Part shown: piece by piece, positions 1-5,829 of the stretch
Layout: every line of letters begins with the position of its first letter
Position numbering within the stretch: the stretch's first letter is position 1
The notes under the pieces: model-generated
The model's database searches: none
What the model was told of the DNA's origin: nothing
What the model saw: only the letters and a program-made list of their open reading frames with translations
Assembly: GCA_031546715.1 (NCBI GenBank)
Contig: JAVBKA010000003.1
Span: forward strand, 1 to 5,949
Origin: JAVBKA01 sp031546715
Lineage (GTDB): Bacteria; Bacillota; Clostridia; Oscillospirales; UBA929
Reading direction: 5' to 3'
DNA: 5,949 bases
Position numbers and translations under genes: made by a program

Positions 1-1
1 C

Positions 2-907
2 TTTCCGAGCTCAAAAAACGTAGGTTTGTTGAAACTTATTATTTCATTATTTGAAAATGAACCTTATACAATCCTCGACTTCTTCTCTGGCTCTGCCACA
101 ACCGCCCATGCTGTTATGCAACTTAACGCCGAAGACGGCGGCAACCGCAAGTTTATCTGCGTTCAGCTCCCAGAGCCGACCGACGAGAAAAGCGAAGCGG
201 CAAAAGCTGGCTACAAAAATATTTGTGAAATTGGCAAGGAACGTATTCGCCGTGCAGGCGAAAAAGTGTGTACAGATATTCAATTTCCGAACGAAAAAGA
301 AAACTATAAACGAATAGCTCACGGGGTTGTGGGTATTCGTGGTATAAACGAAGATTATAGACTTGAAAACGCTTCTGTAGCTCAACAAAGTTTCATTGAT
401 GATGATAAAAAACATCGAATTGATGAAGAGTTTGCCAAGATAGATGAAAATAATAAGTACAGATTTAACTCGAAGTTACTTGACATCGGCTTCAAAGTGT
501 TCAAGCTCGACAGCTCCAACCTAAAAAAATGGCAACCTGACTATGACAATCTGGAAGATTCTCTGTTTGACAGCATAAGCAACTATGTTGACGGACGCAG
601 TGAACTTGATGTGGTTTACGAAATCATCATCAAGATGGGGCTTGATTTGACATACCCGATTGACGAAAAGATTATCGATGGGAAGAAAGTCTACTCCGTC
701 GGTTTTGGCGCACTTATGATGTGCCTTGATGACGACATTACTACCGACGTTGCACAGGGCATGGTCGAGCTGCATAAGGCTGAAAAGCCCGAAACATGGA
801 AAGTAGTGTTCAAGGATAACGGATTTGCGACTGATAGTGTTAAGATGAATGTAAAAGAAATATTCAAGTGCAGCGGTCTTGAAGAAGACGCATTTGCTAC
901 GGTGTAG
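2..907 (+). CDS. mod: Type III restriction-modification Mod subunit, adenine-specific DNA methyltransferase (5'-truncated by window edge)
   Basis: This is the C-terminal part of the N6-adenine methyltransferase and recognition subunit of a type III R-M system. Mod transfers methyl from SAM to one strand of an asymmetric site and supplies sequence recognition to the Mod-Res complex. The frame is open from the left edge, so the TTG codons at 26-31 lie inside the gene and are not starts. The SAM-binding motif I, DFFSGSATTA, is encoded at 77-106, followed by the typical NAEDGGNRKF and VQLPE segments. Motif I lying near the C-terminal third fits the beta-class order, in which DPPY and the target-recognition domain come first; both would lie upstream of the window. 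The tail, with TTDVAQ and KVVFKDNGF, resembles Mod C-termini. The gene ends with TAG at 905-907, 9 nt before the next start. No lesion is seen in the visible part. Family assignment is firm; target sequence and completeness are unknown. Confidence 0.93.
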   Translation, partial: FPSSKNVGLLKLIISLFENEPYTILDFFSGSATTAHAVMQLNAEDGGNRKFICVQLPEPTDEKSEAAKAGYKNICEIGKERIRRAGEKVCTDIQFPNEKENYKRIAHGVVGIRGINEDYRLENASVAQQSFIDDDKKHRIDEEFAKIDENNKYRFNSKLLDIGFKVFKLDSSNLKKWQPDYDNLEDSLFDSISNYVDGRSELDVVYEIIIKMGLDLTYPIDEKIIDGKKVYSVGFGALMMCLDDDITTDVAQGMVELHKAEKPETWKVVFKDNGFATDSVKMNVKEIFKCSGLEEDAFATV

Positions 908-916
908 GGGAAAAAG

Positions 917-1405
917 ATGGAAACTGTTGAATATGTGCTTGTTTGGGTTAAAGGGCTGGTCAGTAATGAGAGCTTTGCGACTATTATTTGTGGCGTTCTA
1001 GTGTTTGTATTTTGCGAGTATATAAAAGAAATATGGCTGAGACCCCTACAGGACTATGGTAAATTGAAATCGAAAATAGTGTTTACACTTGTAAAATATG
1101 CGAATTTATATAAGAATCCCTGTAAAAAAGGAGAGCGAACAAACAACCGTGAAATTGCTGCACAACATTTCAGAACATTGGCTGGGGAAACCGCTGCATT
1201 TATAGAAGTCTTACCATTAATAAAAATAGGAATTGCGAAGAAAGGAACATTGTATAAAGTATCAACTCGTCTTATTGGTTTGTCGAATGGGATGTTTTGC
1301 AAAGAGGTTGAGATTGGCACTGTCACAAAAAGAAATGATGAATATAGAAACGAAATTAGATCACTACTAAAAATTTATGAATATGGCGGAGAGGACACCC
1401 AATGA
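917..1405 (+). CDS. Small single-pass membrane protein of unknown function embedded between mod and res
   Basis: A 162-residue protein I cannot assign to a named family. Residues about 19-38 (ATIICGVLVFVF core) form one hydrophobic helix. The rest is a basic, probably cytoplasmic domain with the segments RPLQDYGKLKSKI and KYANLYKNP, then a mostly helical stretch and RLIGLSNGMF. From memory these resemble conserved blocks in small hypothetical bacterial proteins, but I cannot name the family. The start is supported by aggggaa at 906-912, a few bases before the ATG. The gene begins 9 nt after the Mod stop, in the same frame as Mod, and its TGA overlaps the Res ATG (ATGA, 1402-1405), so it should be co-transcribed and translationally coupled. 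Standard type III systems have only mod and res. The position suggests an accessory role in the R-M system or a separate anti-phage function, which is inference only. Confidence 0.8.
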   Translation: METVEYVLVWVKGLVSNESFATIICGVLVFVFCEYIKEIWLRPLQDYGKLKSKIVFTLVKYANLYKNPCKKGERTNNREIAAQHFRTLAGETAAFIEVLPLIKIGIAKKGTLYKVSTRLIGLSNGMFCKEVEIGTVTKRNDEYRNEIRSLLKIYEYGGEDTQ

Positions 1406-2898
1406 AACTCCAATTTGACTCCGAACTCCTATACCAAAAACAAGCCATTACCTCAGTTGTTGACTTGTTTCGGGGGCAGACTCCGAAGCAGTCGAGCTTT
1501 ACGGTTGCCCAGTACAGCGAAATAGCAGGGCAAGTCGGCGGCATGCTGACAGAACATGGCATCGGTAATAAGCTAGAATTGGACGAGAACGAAATCCTCG
1601 CAAACTTAAACGAAATACAGCTCCGAAACGGGATAGCGCATACAAAGTCGCTACGCCACGGGGTTTATGACTTTGATGTGGAAATGGAAACAGGCACAGG
1701 CAAGACCTATGTATACTTACGTTCTATATTTGAACTCAACAAGGAATATGGTTTTTCAAAGTTTATTATTGTAGTGCCGTCAATAGCAATTAAAGAAGGT
1801 GTGTACAAGTCGCTTCAGATAACTAAGGAACATTTTGCAAACCTCTATAACAACACAGTCTGCGACTTCTTTGTATATGATTCCAGCAAGCTGGAACAGG
1901 TTCGCAGCTTTGCGGTCAGCGATAATATCTCTATTATGGTTATAAACATTGACGCATTCAAAAAGAGCTTTGAGTCTGATGATGCTGAGAAAAAGGCGAA
2001 TATCATTCATCGACAAAACGACAAATTGGGCGGTATGAAACCCATCGAACTGATTCGGGAAACTAAGCCTTTTGTCATAATCGATGAACCACAATCTGTT
2101 GACACTACTCCAAAGTCCAAAGAAGCGATTGCTTCACTCAATCCGCTTTGCACATTGCGCTATTCCGCTACACATGTGGACAAGCATAATCTAGTGTATA
2201 AGCTGGATGCAGTTGATAGCTTCGACCTGGAGCTTGTTAAGCAGATTGAAGTTGCCAGCTTTGCCAGCGTGGATTATCACAACAACGCCTATATGAAGCT
2301 GATTTCTGTAGACAATAAAAAAAGTCCTATTACTGCGAAAATTGAGCTGGATGTCAACGAAAATGGTGCGACTAAACGCAAGACGGTTACTGCCCGTACA
2401 GGTCATGATTTGTATGATCTTTCAAAAGGTCGTGACGTTTACAACGGATTTGTAATTGACGAGATTTATTGTGAAAAGGACAATGAGTACCTCAGTTTTT
2501 CAACGAATGCTACGATTCTTACAATCGGTAAAGCAGTTGGTGATATTGACGACCTTGCCATCAAGGAGCAGCAGATACGCAAGACTATTGAGGAGCATTT
2601 GGACAAAGAAAGAATTCTCAACAAGCAAGGGATAAAAGTCCTGAGCCTTTTCTTCATCGACCGTGTTGCAAATTATCGATATTATGATGATGCAGGCAAT
2701 CCTCAAAAAGGCACCTATGCCAAGTTGTTTGAGAAGCATTATAACGAACTGATGAAGCGTCCCAAATACAAATGCCTTTCAGAGTATATTAATATCGAAG
2801 TTGATGCTTCTGAATTTCACAACGGCTATTTTTCAGCAGACAAAAAAGGTGTTTACAAAGATACGAGCGGTACAACCGCTGCCGATGACGACGCATAG
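1402..2898 (+). CDS. Res N-terminal open segment: first RecA-like helicase domain (Res fragment 1)
   Basis: This is the only Res segment with a good translation start: ATG coupled to the preceding TGA, with a purine-rich Shine-Dalgarno site about 7 nt upstream. Under the standard code it would give a 498-residue product. It carries helicase motifs I, II and III (ATP binding and hydrolysis) plus the motif IV-like segment, and stops inside the second RecA-like domain before motifs V and VI. The last residues before the stop (FSADKKGVYKDTSG, then ADDDA) are the usual Res sequence leading into a Tyr-x-Leu-Ile-Met stretch, so the TAG replaces an expected internal residue and is not a natural end. 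Alone it lacks the arginine-finger motif and the nuclease, so it should not cut DNA. Dominant-negative binding to Mod cannot be excluded. Confidence 0.6.
   Translation: MKLQFDSELLYQKQAITSVVDLFRGQTPKQSSFTVAQYSEIAGQVGGMLTEHGIGNKLELDENEILANLNEIQLRNGIAHTKSLRHGVYDFDVEMETGTGKTYVYLRSIFELNKEYGFSKFIIVVPSIAIKEGVYKSLQITKEHFANLYNNTVCDFFVYDSSKLEQVRSFAVSDNISIMVINIDAFKKSFESDDAEKKANIIHRQNDKLGGMKPIELIRETKPFVIIDEPQSVDTTPKSKEAIASLNPLCTLRYSATHVDKHNLVYKLDAVDSFDLELVKQIEVASFASVDYHNNAYMKLISVDNKKSPITAKIELDVNENGATKRKTVTARTGHDLYDLSKGRDVYNGFVIDEIYCEKDNEYLSFSTNATILTIGKAVGDIDDLAIKEQQIRKTIEEHLDKERILNKQGIKVLSLFFIDRVANYRYYDDAGNPQKGTYAKLFEKHYNELMKRPKYKCLSEYINIEVDASEFHNGYFSADKKGVYKDTSGTTAADDDA
2896..2898 (+). other. In-frame TAG no. 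1 in res (codon 499)
   Basis: The context is GCA-TAG-AGC-TTA-ATT-ATG in the Res frame. In the families I know the sequence here reads approximately D-D-D-x-Tyr-x-Leu-Ile-Met-Lys. TAT or TAC to TAG by one base change restores that pattern exactly, so this looks like a single nonsense substitution of a conserved Tyr codon and not a frameshift. Confidence 0.85.
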
Positions 2899-2907
2899 AG
2901 CTTAATT

Positions 2908-3324
2908 ATGAAAGAGAAGGAACGCTTGCTGTCTTTCGACACCAAGCTGCGGTTCATCTTCTCTCATTCGGCGTTACGTGAGGGCTGGGACAATCCTAAT
3001 GTGTTTCAGATTTGCACATTGAATGAAACACGTTCAGAAGTGAAGAAACGTCAGGAAATCGGGCGTGGTCTACGCTTGTGCGTCAACCAAAATGGGGAAC
3101 GTCAGCACGGCTTTACAATCAACACGCTGACCGTTATGGCTAACGAAAGCTATGAAGAGTTTGCCAACAAGCTGCAGAGGGAATACGAGCAAGAGGAAGG
3201 CATCCGCTTTGGCGTTATAGAAAAGCATACCTTTGCAAATATCCCGGTCTTGAATAGTGATGGTGGTTACGAATATCTTGGCGCAGAGAAATCGGAAGCC
3301 ATCTACAAATCATTTGAAGAATAG
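2908..3324 (+). CDS. Res middle open segment: helicase motifs V and VI (Res fragment 2)
   Basis: This is the continuation of Res in the same frame after the first TAG. It begins at an ATG only three codons after that stop and encodes motif V (SALREGWDNPN) and motif VI (RQEIGRGLRL, with the arginine finger of the RecA-2 domain), followed by NTLTVMANESYEEFA, which is typical of Res. The ATG is an ordinary internal Met of intact Res homologues and has no convincing Shine-Dalgarno site. Independent translation would need reinitiation after the TAG, which the short gap makes possible. The segment ends at the second TAG, in the linker between helicase and nuclease. It is probably not a separate gene, but a dead or read-through part of res. 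Confidence 0.35.
   Translation: MKEKERLLSFDTKLRFIFSHSALREGWDNPNVFQICTLNETRSEVKKRQEIGRGLRLCVNQNGERQHGFTINTLTVMANESYEEFANKLQREYEQEEGIRFGVIEKHTFANIPVLNSDGGYEYLGAEKSEAIYKSFEE
3322..3324 (+). other. In-frame TAG no. 2 in res (codon 641)
   Basis: The context is GAA-GAA-TAG-GGA-TAC-ATC in the Res frame, encoding S-F-E-E-stop-G-Y-I. Res homologues usually read straight through here with a polar residue such as Lys before G-Y-I. AAG, CAG or GAG to TAG by one substitution would explain it. The frame resumes at once with NNKGEVQDSL, a normal Res sequence. Confidence 0.85.
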
Positions 3325-4377
3325 GGATACATCAATAACAAGGGCGAGGTTCAGGACTCGCTAAAGAAGGTGATCAAAGAAAATGCGCTTGTGCTGCCAG
3401 AGGCTGTTGCTGAAAGTGCGCCTGCCATCGCCGCCACCTGCAAGAAGGTTTGTGGTAACCTGAACATTAAGCCTGCAAACGACAAACGTGTAATCTCCTT
3501 GAATAAAGAGGTTTTCTTGAGCGATGACTTCAAAGCTCTGTGGGATAAAATTAAATACAAAACTACCTACAGTGTAGACTTTTGTAGTAAAGCGTTGATT
3601 GAAAAATGCGTGAGTGATATGAAGAGTGCTTTGCTGATCAATGCGGCAAAGCTTGTTTATACCAAAGCCAAACTTAGCGTAACAGCTGGAGATGTCGCAA
3701 CCGCTGAAACCGCTCATACGACAGTTCTCGTAACCGATATGAGGGAAAACCTGCCAGATGTTGTTACATATCTACAGAACCGTACTAACCTCACCCGTAA
3801 AACGATTGTAGCTATTCTCACCGAAAGTGGCACGCTTGACTTGTTCAAGAAAAACCCGCAACGATACATGGAGGATGTCGCGCGAATTATCACATCGGTA
3901 ATGAAGCGTTTGATTGTGGACGGCATCAAGTACACACGTATAGGTGGTGATGAGTTCTATGCCCAAGAGCTATTCAATACAGAAGAGCTTACGGGATACC
4001 TTGAGCGCAATATGATTGAAAGTAGTCGCTCGGTGTACAACTATGTAGTCTATGACAGCGAGGTCGAGCGTGGGTTTGCCGAAAACTTTGAGAACAACGA
4101 AAAGGTATTGGTGTATGCTAAGCTACCAAGTTGGTTCAAGATTAGCACCCCTCTTGGCTCATACAATCCCGACTGGGCAGTTTTAATAGAGGATGACGGA
4201 CAGCACAAGCTCTACTTCGTTGTCGAAACAAAAGGAAGCGTACTTACTGAGAACCTCAGACCAACCGAAGATCAAAAGATTATTTGCGGTGAGAAACATT
4301 TTGCGGCGTTAGGGCAAGGGGTATCGTTTACTAAAGCAGATAACTATGCGGAATTTTTGGAATCAAACAACTTGTAA
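3325..4377 (+). CDS. Res C-terminal open segment: PD-(D/E)xK endonuclease domain (Res fragment 3)
   Basis: This is the third in-frame part of Res after the second TAG. A GTG at 3370 or a later ATG could be used as a start, but none has a clear ribosome-binding site, so I give the whole open stretch. Its end carries the type III endonuclease signature: YDSEVERGFAENF (E887 and E889 of the joined frame), YNPDWA (D924) and FVVETKGS (E942, K944), matching the E...D...ExK pattern of the fold. The catalytic residues are all retained, so the nuclease has not visibly decayed. The gene ends at TAA 4375-4377. As a free domain it would lack the helicase motor and is unlikely to act as a restriction enzyme. 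Confidence 0.4.
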   Translation, partial: GYINNKGEVQDSLKKVIKENALVLPEAVAESAPAIAATCKKVCGNLNIKPANDKRVISLNKEVFLSDDFKALWDKIKYKTTYSVDFCSKALIEKCVSDMKSALLINAAKLVYTKAKLSVTAGDVATAETAHTTVLVTDMRENLPDVVTYLQNRTNLTRKTIVAILTESGTLDLFKKNPQRYMEDVARIITSVMKRLIVDGIKYTRIGGDEFYAQELFNTEELTGYLERNMIESSRSVYNYVVYDSEVERGFAENFENNEKVLVYAKLPSWFKISTPLGSYNPDWAVLIEDDGQHKLYFVVETKGSVLTENLRPTEDQKIICGEKHFAALGQGVSFTKADNYAEFLESNNL

Positions 4378-4430
4378 AAACAAGAGTAGAAGCAAGTAAT
4401 GAAAACAGCGTGGTATCGGAGCCGCCACCT

Positions 4431-4479
4431 CTATCAGTTATATCTTATAAAAACGCATATTTCGACTTGACTATCAGTT
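4431..4479. repeat. 9-bp direct repeat CTATCAGTT, two copies 40 bp apart
   Basis: The identical nonamer CTATCAGTT lies at 4431-4439 and 4471-4479, each followed by an AT-rich TATAT-like run. The centre-to-centre distance is 40 bp, close to four helical turns. The second copy starts in the last two bases of the -35 box and runs into the spacer of the ATPase promoter, so a protein bound here could control that promoter. It may equally be chance in AT-rich sequence. Confidence 0.4.
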
Positions 4480-4496
4480 TTATATTGTGATATACT
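4467..4496 (+). promoter_or_regulatory. Sigma-70/SigA-type promoter with extended -10 for the ATPase gene
   Basis: TTGACT (4467-4472, one mismatch to TTGACA) is followed by an 18-nt spacer and TATACT (4491-4496, one mismatch to TATAAT). TG at 4488-4489 sits one base before the -10, forming an extended -10. Transcription should begin near 4503, leaving a leader of only about 17 nt that is mostly the aaggag site. Because the -10 covers the GTG at 4487, that GTG cannot be the start of the gene's main transcript. The promoter makes the ATPase independent of the mod-res operon. Confidence 0.75.
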
Positions 4497-4519
4497 GCAT
4501 CAGCAAGGAGTTGGTAGTT

Positions 4520-5689
4520 ATGGTTTTACGAGAGGCATATTTAGCTAAAATACGTCCATTTATTGGGAAGGACATTATTAAGGTGCTTACAGGCATACGT
4601 CGTGGCGGAAAAAGTGTGCTACTTGAGCAGATTCGTGACGAGATAAACAGTCCACACAATATCTTTCTAAATTTTGAAGATTTGGGTAATCAACACCTTT
4701 GCGAATACAATGCTTTGCACGATTTTGTATGCAGCAAAATCGGGAGCAGCAAAGAAAAATTCTATCTTTTCTTTGACGAAATTCAGGAGGTTGAGGGATG
4801 GGAAAAAGCCGTCAATTCTCTGCGTGTGAAGTATAACGCGGATATATATATCACAGGCTCTAACTCGCAACTTCTTTCGGGCGAGCTTGCCACCTATATT
4901 GCGGGGCGTTATGTTTCCTTTGTGGTATACCCCTTTTCCTTTGAAGAATTCAAATGGGTAAATGAGGCATACACATTTGAGGATTACATTAAATATGGCG
5001 GTATGCCGTTTTTATCAAGTATAGACTTTACCCCAGACATCAGCAAAAACTATTTGCAGGACGTCTTTAATTCTGTAATGCTGAAGGACATCGTTAAGCG
5101 TAACAAAATCCGCGATGTAGACTTGTTGGAACGGATTATTTCGTATGCACTCGCTAACATAGGCAGAAGCTTTTCGGCAACCAGCATATCAAAATTTTTC
5201 AAAGCAGAAAAGCGAACAGTGGCTCCCGAAACCATTCTTAATTATCTAAAAGCCTGTGAGGAATCATTTTTATTTTATCGTCTTAAAAGCCAAGATATTA
5301 ACGGCAAAAAGATGCTAAAGGTGAATGAAAAATACTATGTTGTTGACCATGGATTGCGTGAAGCGATTGTGGGGTCGAACTTAGAAAACACTGAGATTAT
5401 TCTTGAAAACATTGTTGGCTTAGAACTACTCCGCAGGGGATACAAGGTTTGTGTTGGTCGTGTTGGTGAGAAGGAGATAGACTTTGTCGGCGAAAAGGGC
5501 GGAGAAAAGCTGTATATTCAAGTTTGTTATATGCTCAATGAAGAATCCACCATCAAGCGTGAGTTTGGTTCACTTTTAGACGTTAAAGACAACTACCCCA
5601 AGCTTGTGCTTTACAAAGAAGGTTCGTTTAGGGGTAGCTTTGAGGGCATACCCGCCATTAGAATTGAAGATTGGCTGTTAGGTAAATAA
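4520..5689 (+). CDS. AAA_14 / DUF4143-type ATP-binding protein
   Basis: A 389-residue P-loop ATPase of the widespread AAA_14 plus DUF4143 group, whose cellular role is generally unknown. Walker A is GIRRGGKS (residues 25-32), Walker B FYLFFDEIQ (81-89), a sensor-like ITGSNSQLL (111-119), and R130 in GRYVSF is a likely arginine finger. Residues about 205-258 look like a winged-helix region. The C-terminus (EIDF at 319-322, then LYIQV at 331-335) resembles a PD-(D/E)xK nuclease fold in which the usual ExK is replaced by QVC, so catalysis there is doubtful. I chose ATG 4520 over GTG 4487 because aaggag lies at 4505-4510 and the GTG falls inside the promoter -10. The gene has its own promoter and ends just before a strong hairpin. 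Length and motifs look complete. Link to defence is by neighbourhood only. Confidence 0.9.
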   Translation: MVLREAYLAKIRPFIGKDIIKVLTGIRRGGKSVLLEQIRDEINSPHNIFLNFEDLGNQHLCEYNALHDFVCSKIGSSKEKFYLFFDEIQEVEGWEKAVNSLRVKYNADIYITGSNSQLLSGELATYIAGRYVSFVVYPFSFEEFKWVNEAYTFEDYIKYGGMPFLSSIDFTPDISKNYLQDVFNSVMLKDIVKRNKIRDVDLLERIISYALANIGRSFSATSISKFFKAEKRTVAPETILNYLKACEESFLFYRLKSQDINGKKMLKVNEKYYVVDHGLREAIVGSNLENTEIILENIVGLELLRRGYKVCVGRVGEKEIDFVGEKGGEKLYIQVCYMLNEESTIKREFGSLLDVKDNYPKLVLYKEGSFRGSFEGIPAIRIEDWLLGK

Positions 5690-5691
5690 AC

Positions 5692-5730
5692 AATACAAGG
5701 CTTGTGCAAACGTTGCACAAGCCTTGTATT
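5692..5730. terminator. Perfect 18-bp hairpin, probable bidirectional terminator
   Basis: AATACAAGGCTTGTGCAA (5692-5709) pairs perfectly with 5713-5730 around a 3-nt loop (ACG). The stem starts 3 nt after the ATPase TAA. On the + strand it is followed by TACTGCATTTTTA, a weak T-tract. On the - strand it is followed by GTTTATTT, also T-rich. It lies between the ATPase gene and the convergent toxin gene, so it can end transcription from both sides. Confidence 0.8.
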
Positions 5731-5829
5731 TACTGCATTTTTATGTGCCTTTCATGAACGTTCCTGTGTCCGAAATTTAGGGAACGGCTCAAATCTCAAA
5801 TAGAGCATAGACAAGATTTGCAAGATTTG
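5731..5829. other. Non-coding gap between the hairpin and the toxin gene
   Basis: About 100 bases with no credible gene on either strand. They hold a weak 6-bp inverted repeat, CGTTCC (5759-5764) with GGAACG (5781-5786) around a 16-nt loop, and the tandem 9-mer listed separately. It is the 3' untranslated region of the minus-strand toxin transcript. Confidence 0.5.
5812..5829. repeat. Tandem duplication of CAAGATTTG
   Basis: Two perfect adjacent copies of the 9-mer CAAGATTTG (5812-5820 and 5821-5829) abut the stop codon of the minus-strand toxin gene. This fits a small slippage duplication in untranslated sequence; no function is apparent. Confidence 0.6.

Larger units (their letters stand above)
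1402..4377 (+). pseudogene. res: Type III restriction enzyme Res subunit (helicase-nuclease), interrupted by two in-frame TAG codons
   Basis: Read through its two TAG codons, this is one continuous 992-codon frame, a normal length for Res, the ATP-dependent translocating and cleaving subunit that pairs with Mod. In order it has Walker A METGTGKT (residues 95-102), motif II IIDEPQ (226-231), motif III RYSATH (253-258), a motif IV-like segment SLFFIDRVANYR (415-426), motif V SALREGWDNPN (523-533), motif VI RQEIGRGLRL (551-560), and a C-terminal PD-ExK nuclease with NPDWA (D924) and VETKG (E942, K944). TAG codons interrupt it at codon 499 (2896-2898) and codon 641 (3322-3324). There is no frameshift or deletion, and homology continues directly across both stops. 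The start has ggcggagagg upstream (1385-1394) and overlaps the previous stop; the true end is TAA. Under the standard code no full-length enzyme is made, so I call it a pseudogene. TAG read-through or recoding, or assembly error, is the alternative. Confidence 0.88.

Noticed and set aside
26..31. TTG codons at the left end as the start of the methyltransferase
   Set aside because: The frame is open to the window edge and the residues before them (S-K-N-V-G) already match Mod homologues, so the start is upstream of the window.
2880..2910. Pair of compensating frameshifts around the first TAG (one base lost, one gained)
   Set aside because: One substitution, TAT or TAC to TAG, restores the expected Tyr-x-Leu-Ile-Met pattern without any indel, which is simpler.
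3070..3090. Cys after GRGLRL in motif VI as a damaging change from the common Pro
   Set aside because: As far as I recall, both Cys and Pro occur here in Res proteins, so it is not evidence of decay.
4371..4384. CTTGT-AAAA-ACAAG hairpin at the end of res as a terminator
   Set aside because: The stem is only 5 bp, AT-rich and has no following T-tract.
4399..4470. 23-codon reading frame between res and the ATPase gene
   Set aside because: No Shine-Dalgarno site, no recognisable sequence, and it overlaps the ATPase promoter.
4487..4519. GTG 4487 as the start of the ATPase gene
   Set aside because: It overlaps the extended -10 and lacks a ribosome-binding site, while ATG 4520 has aaggag 9 nt upstream and begins the conserved sequence.
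5759..5786. CGTTCC/GGAACG inverted repeat as an operator or terminator
   Set aside because: Only 6 bp with a 16-nt loop, lying in the toxin 3' untranslated region; it is expected by chance.
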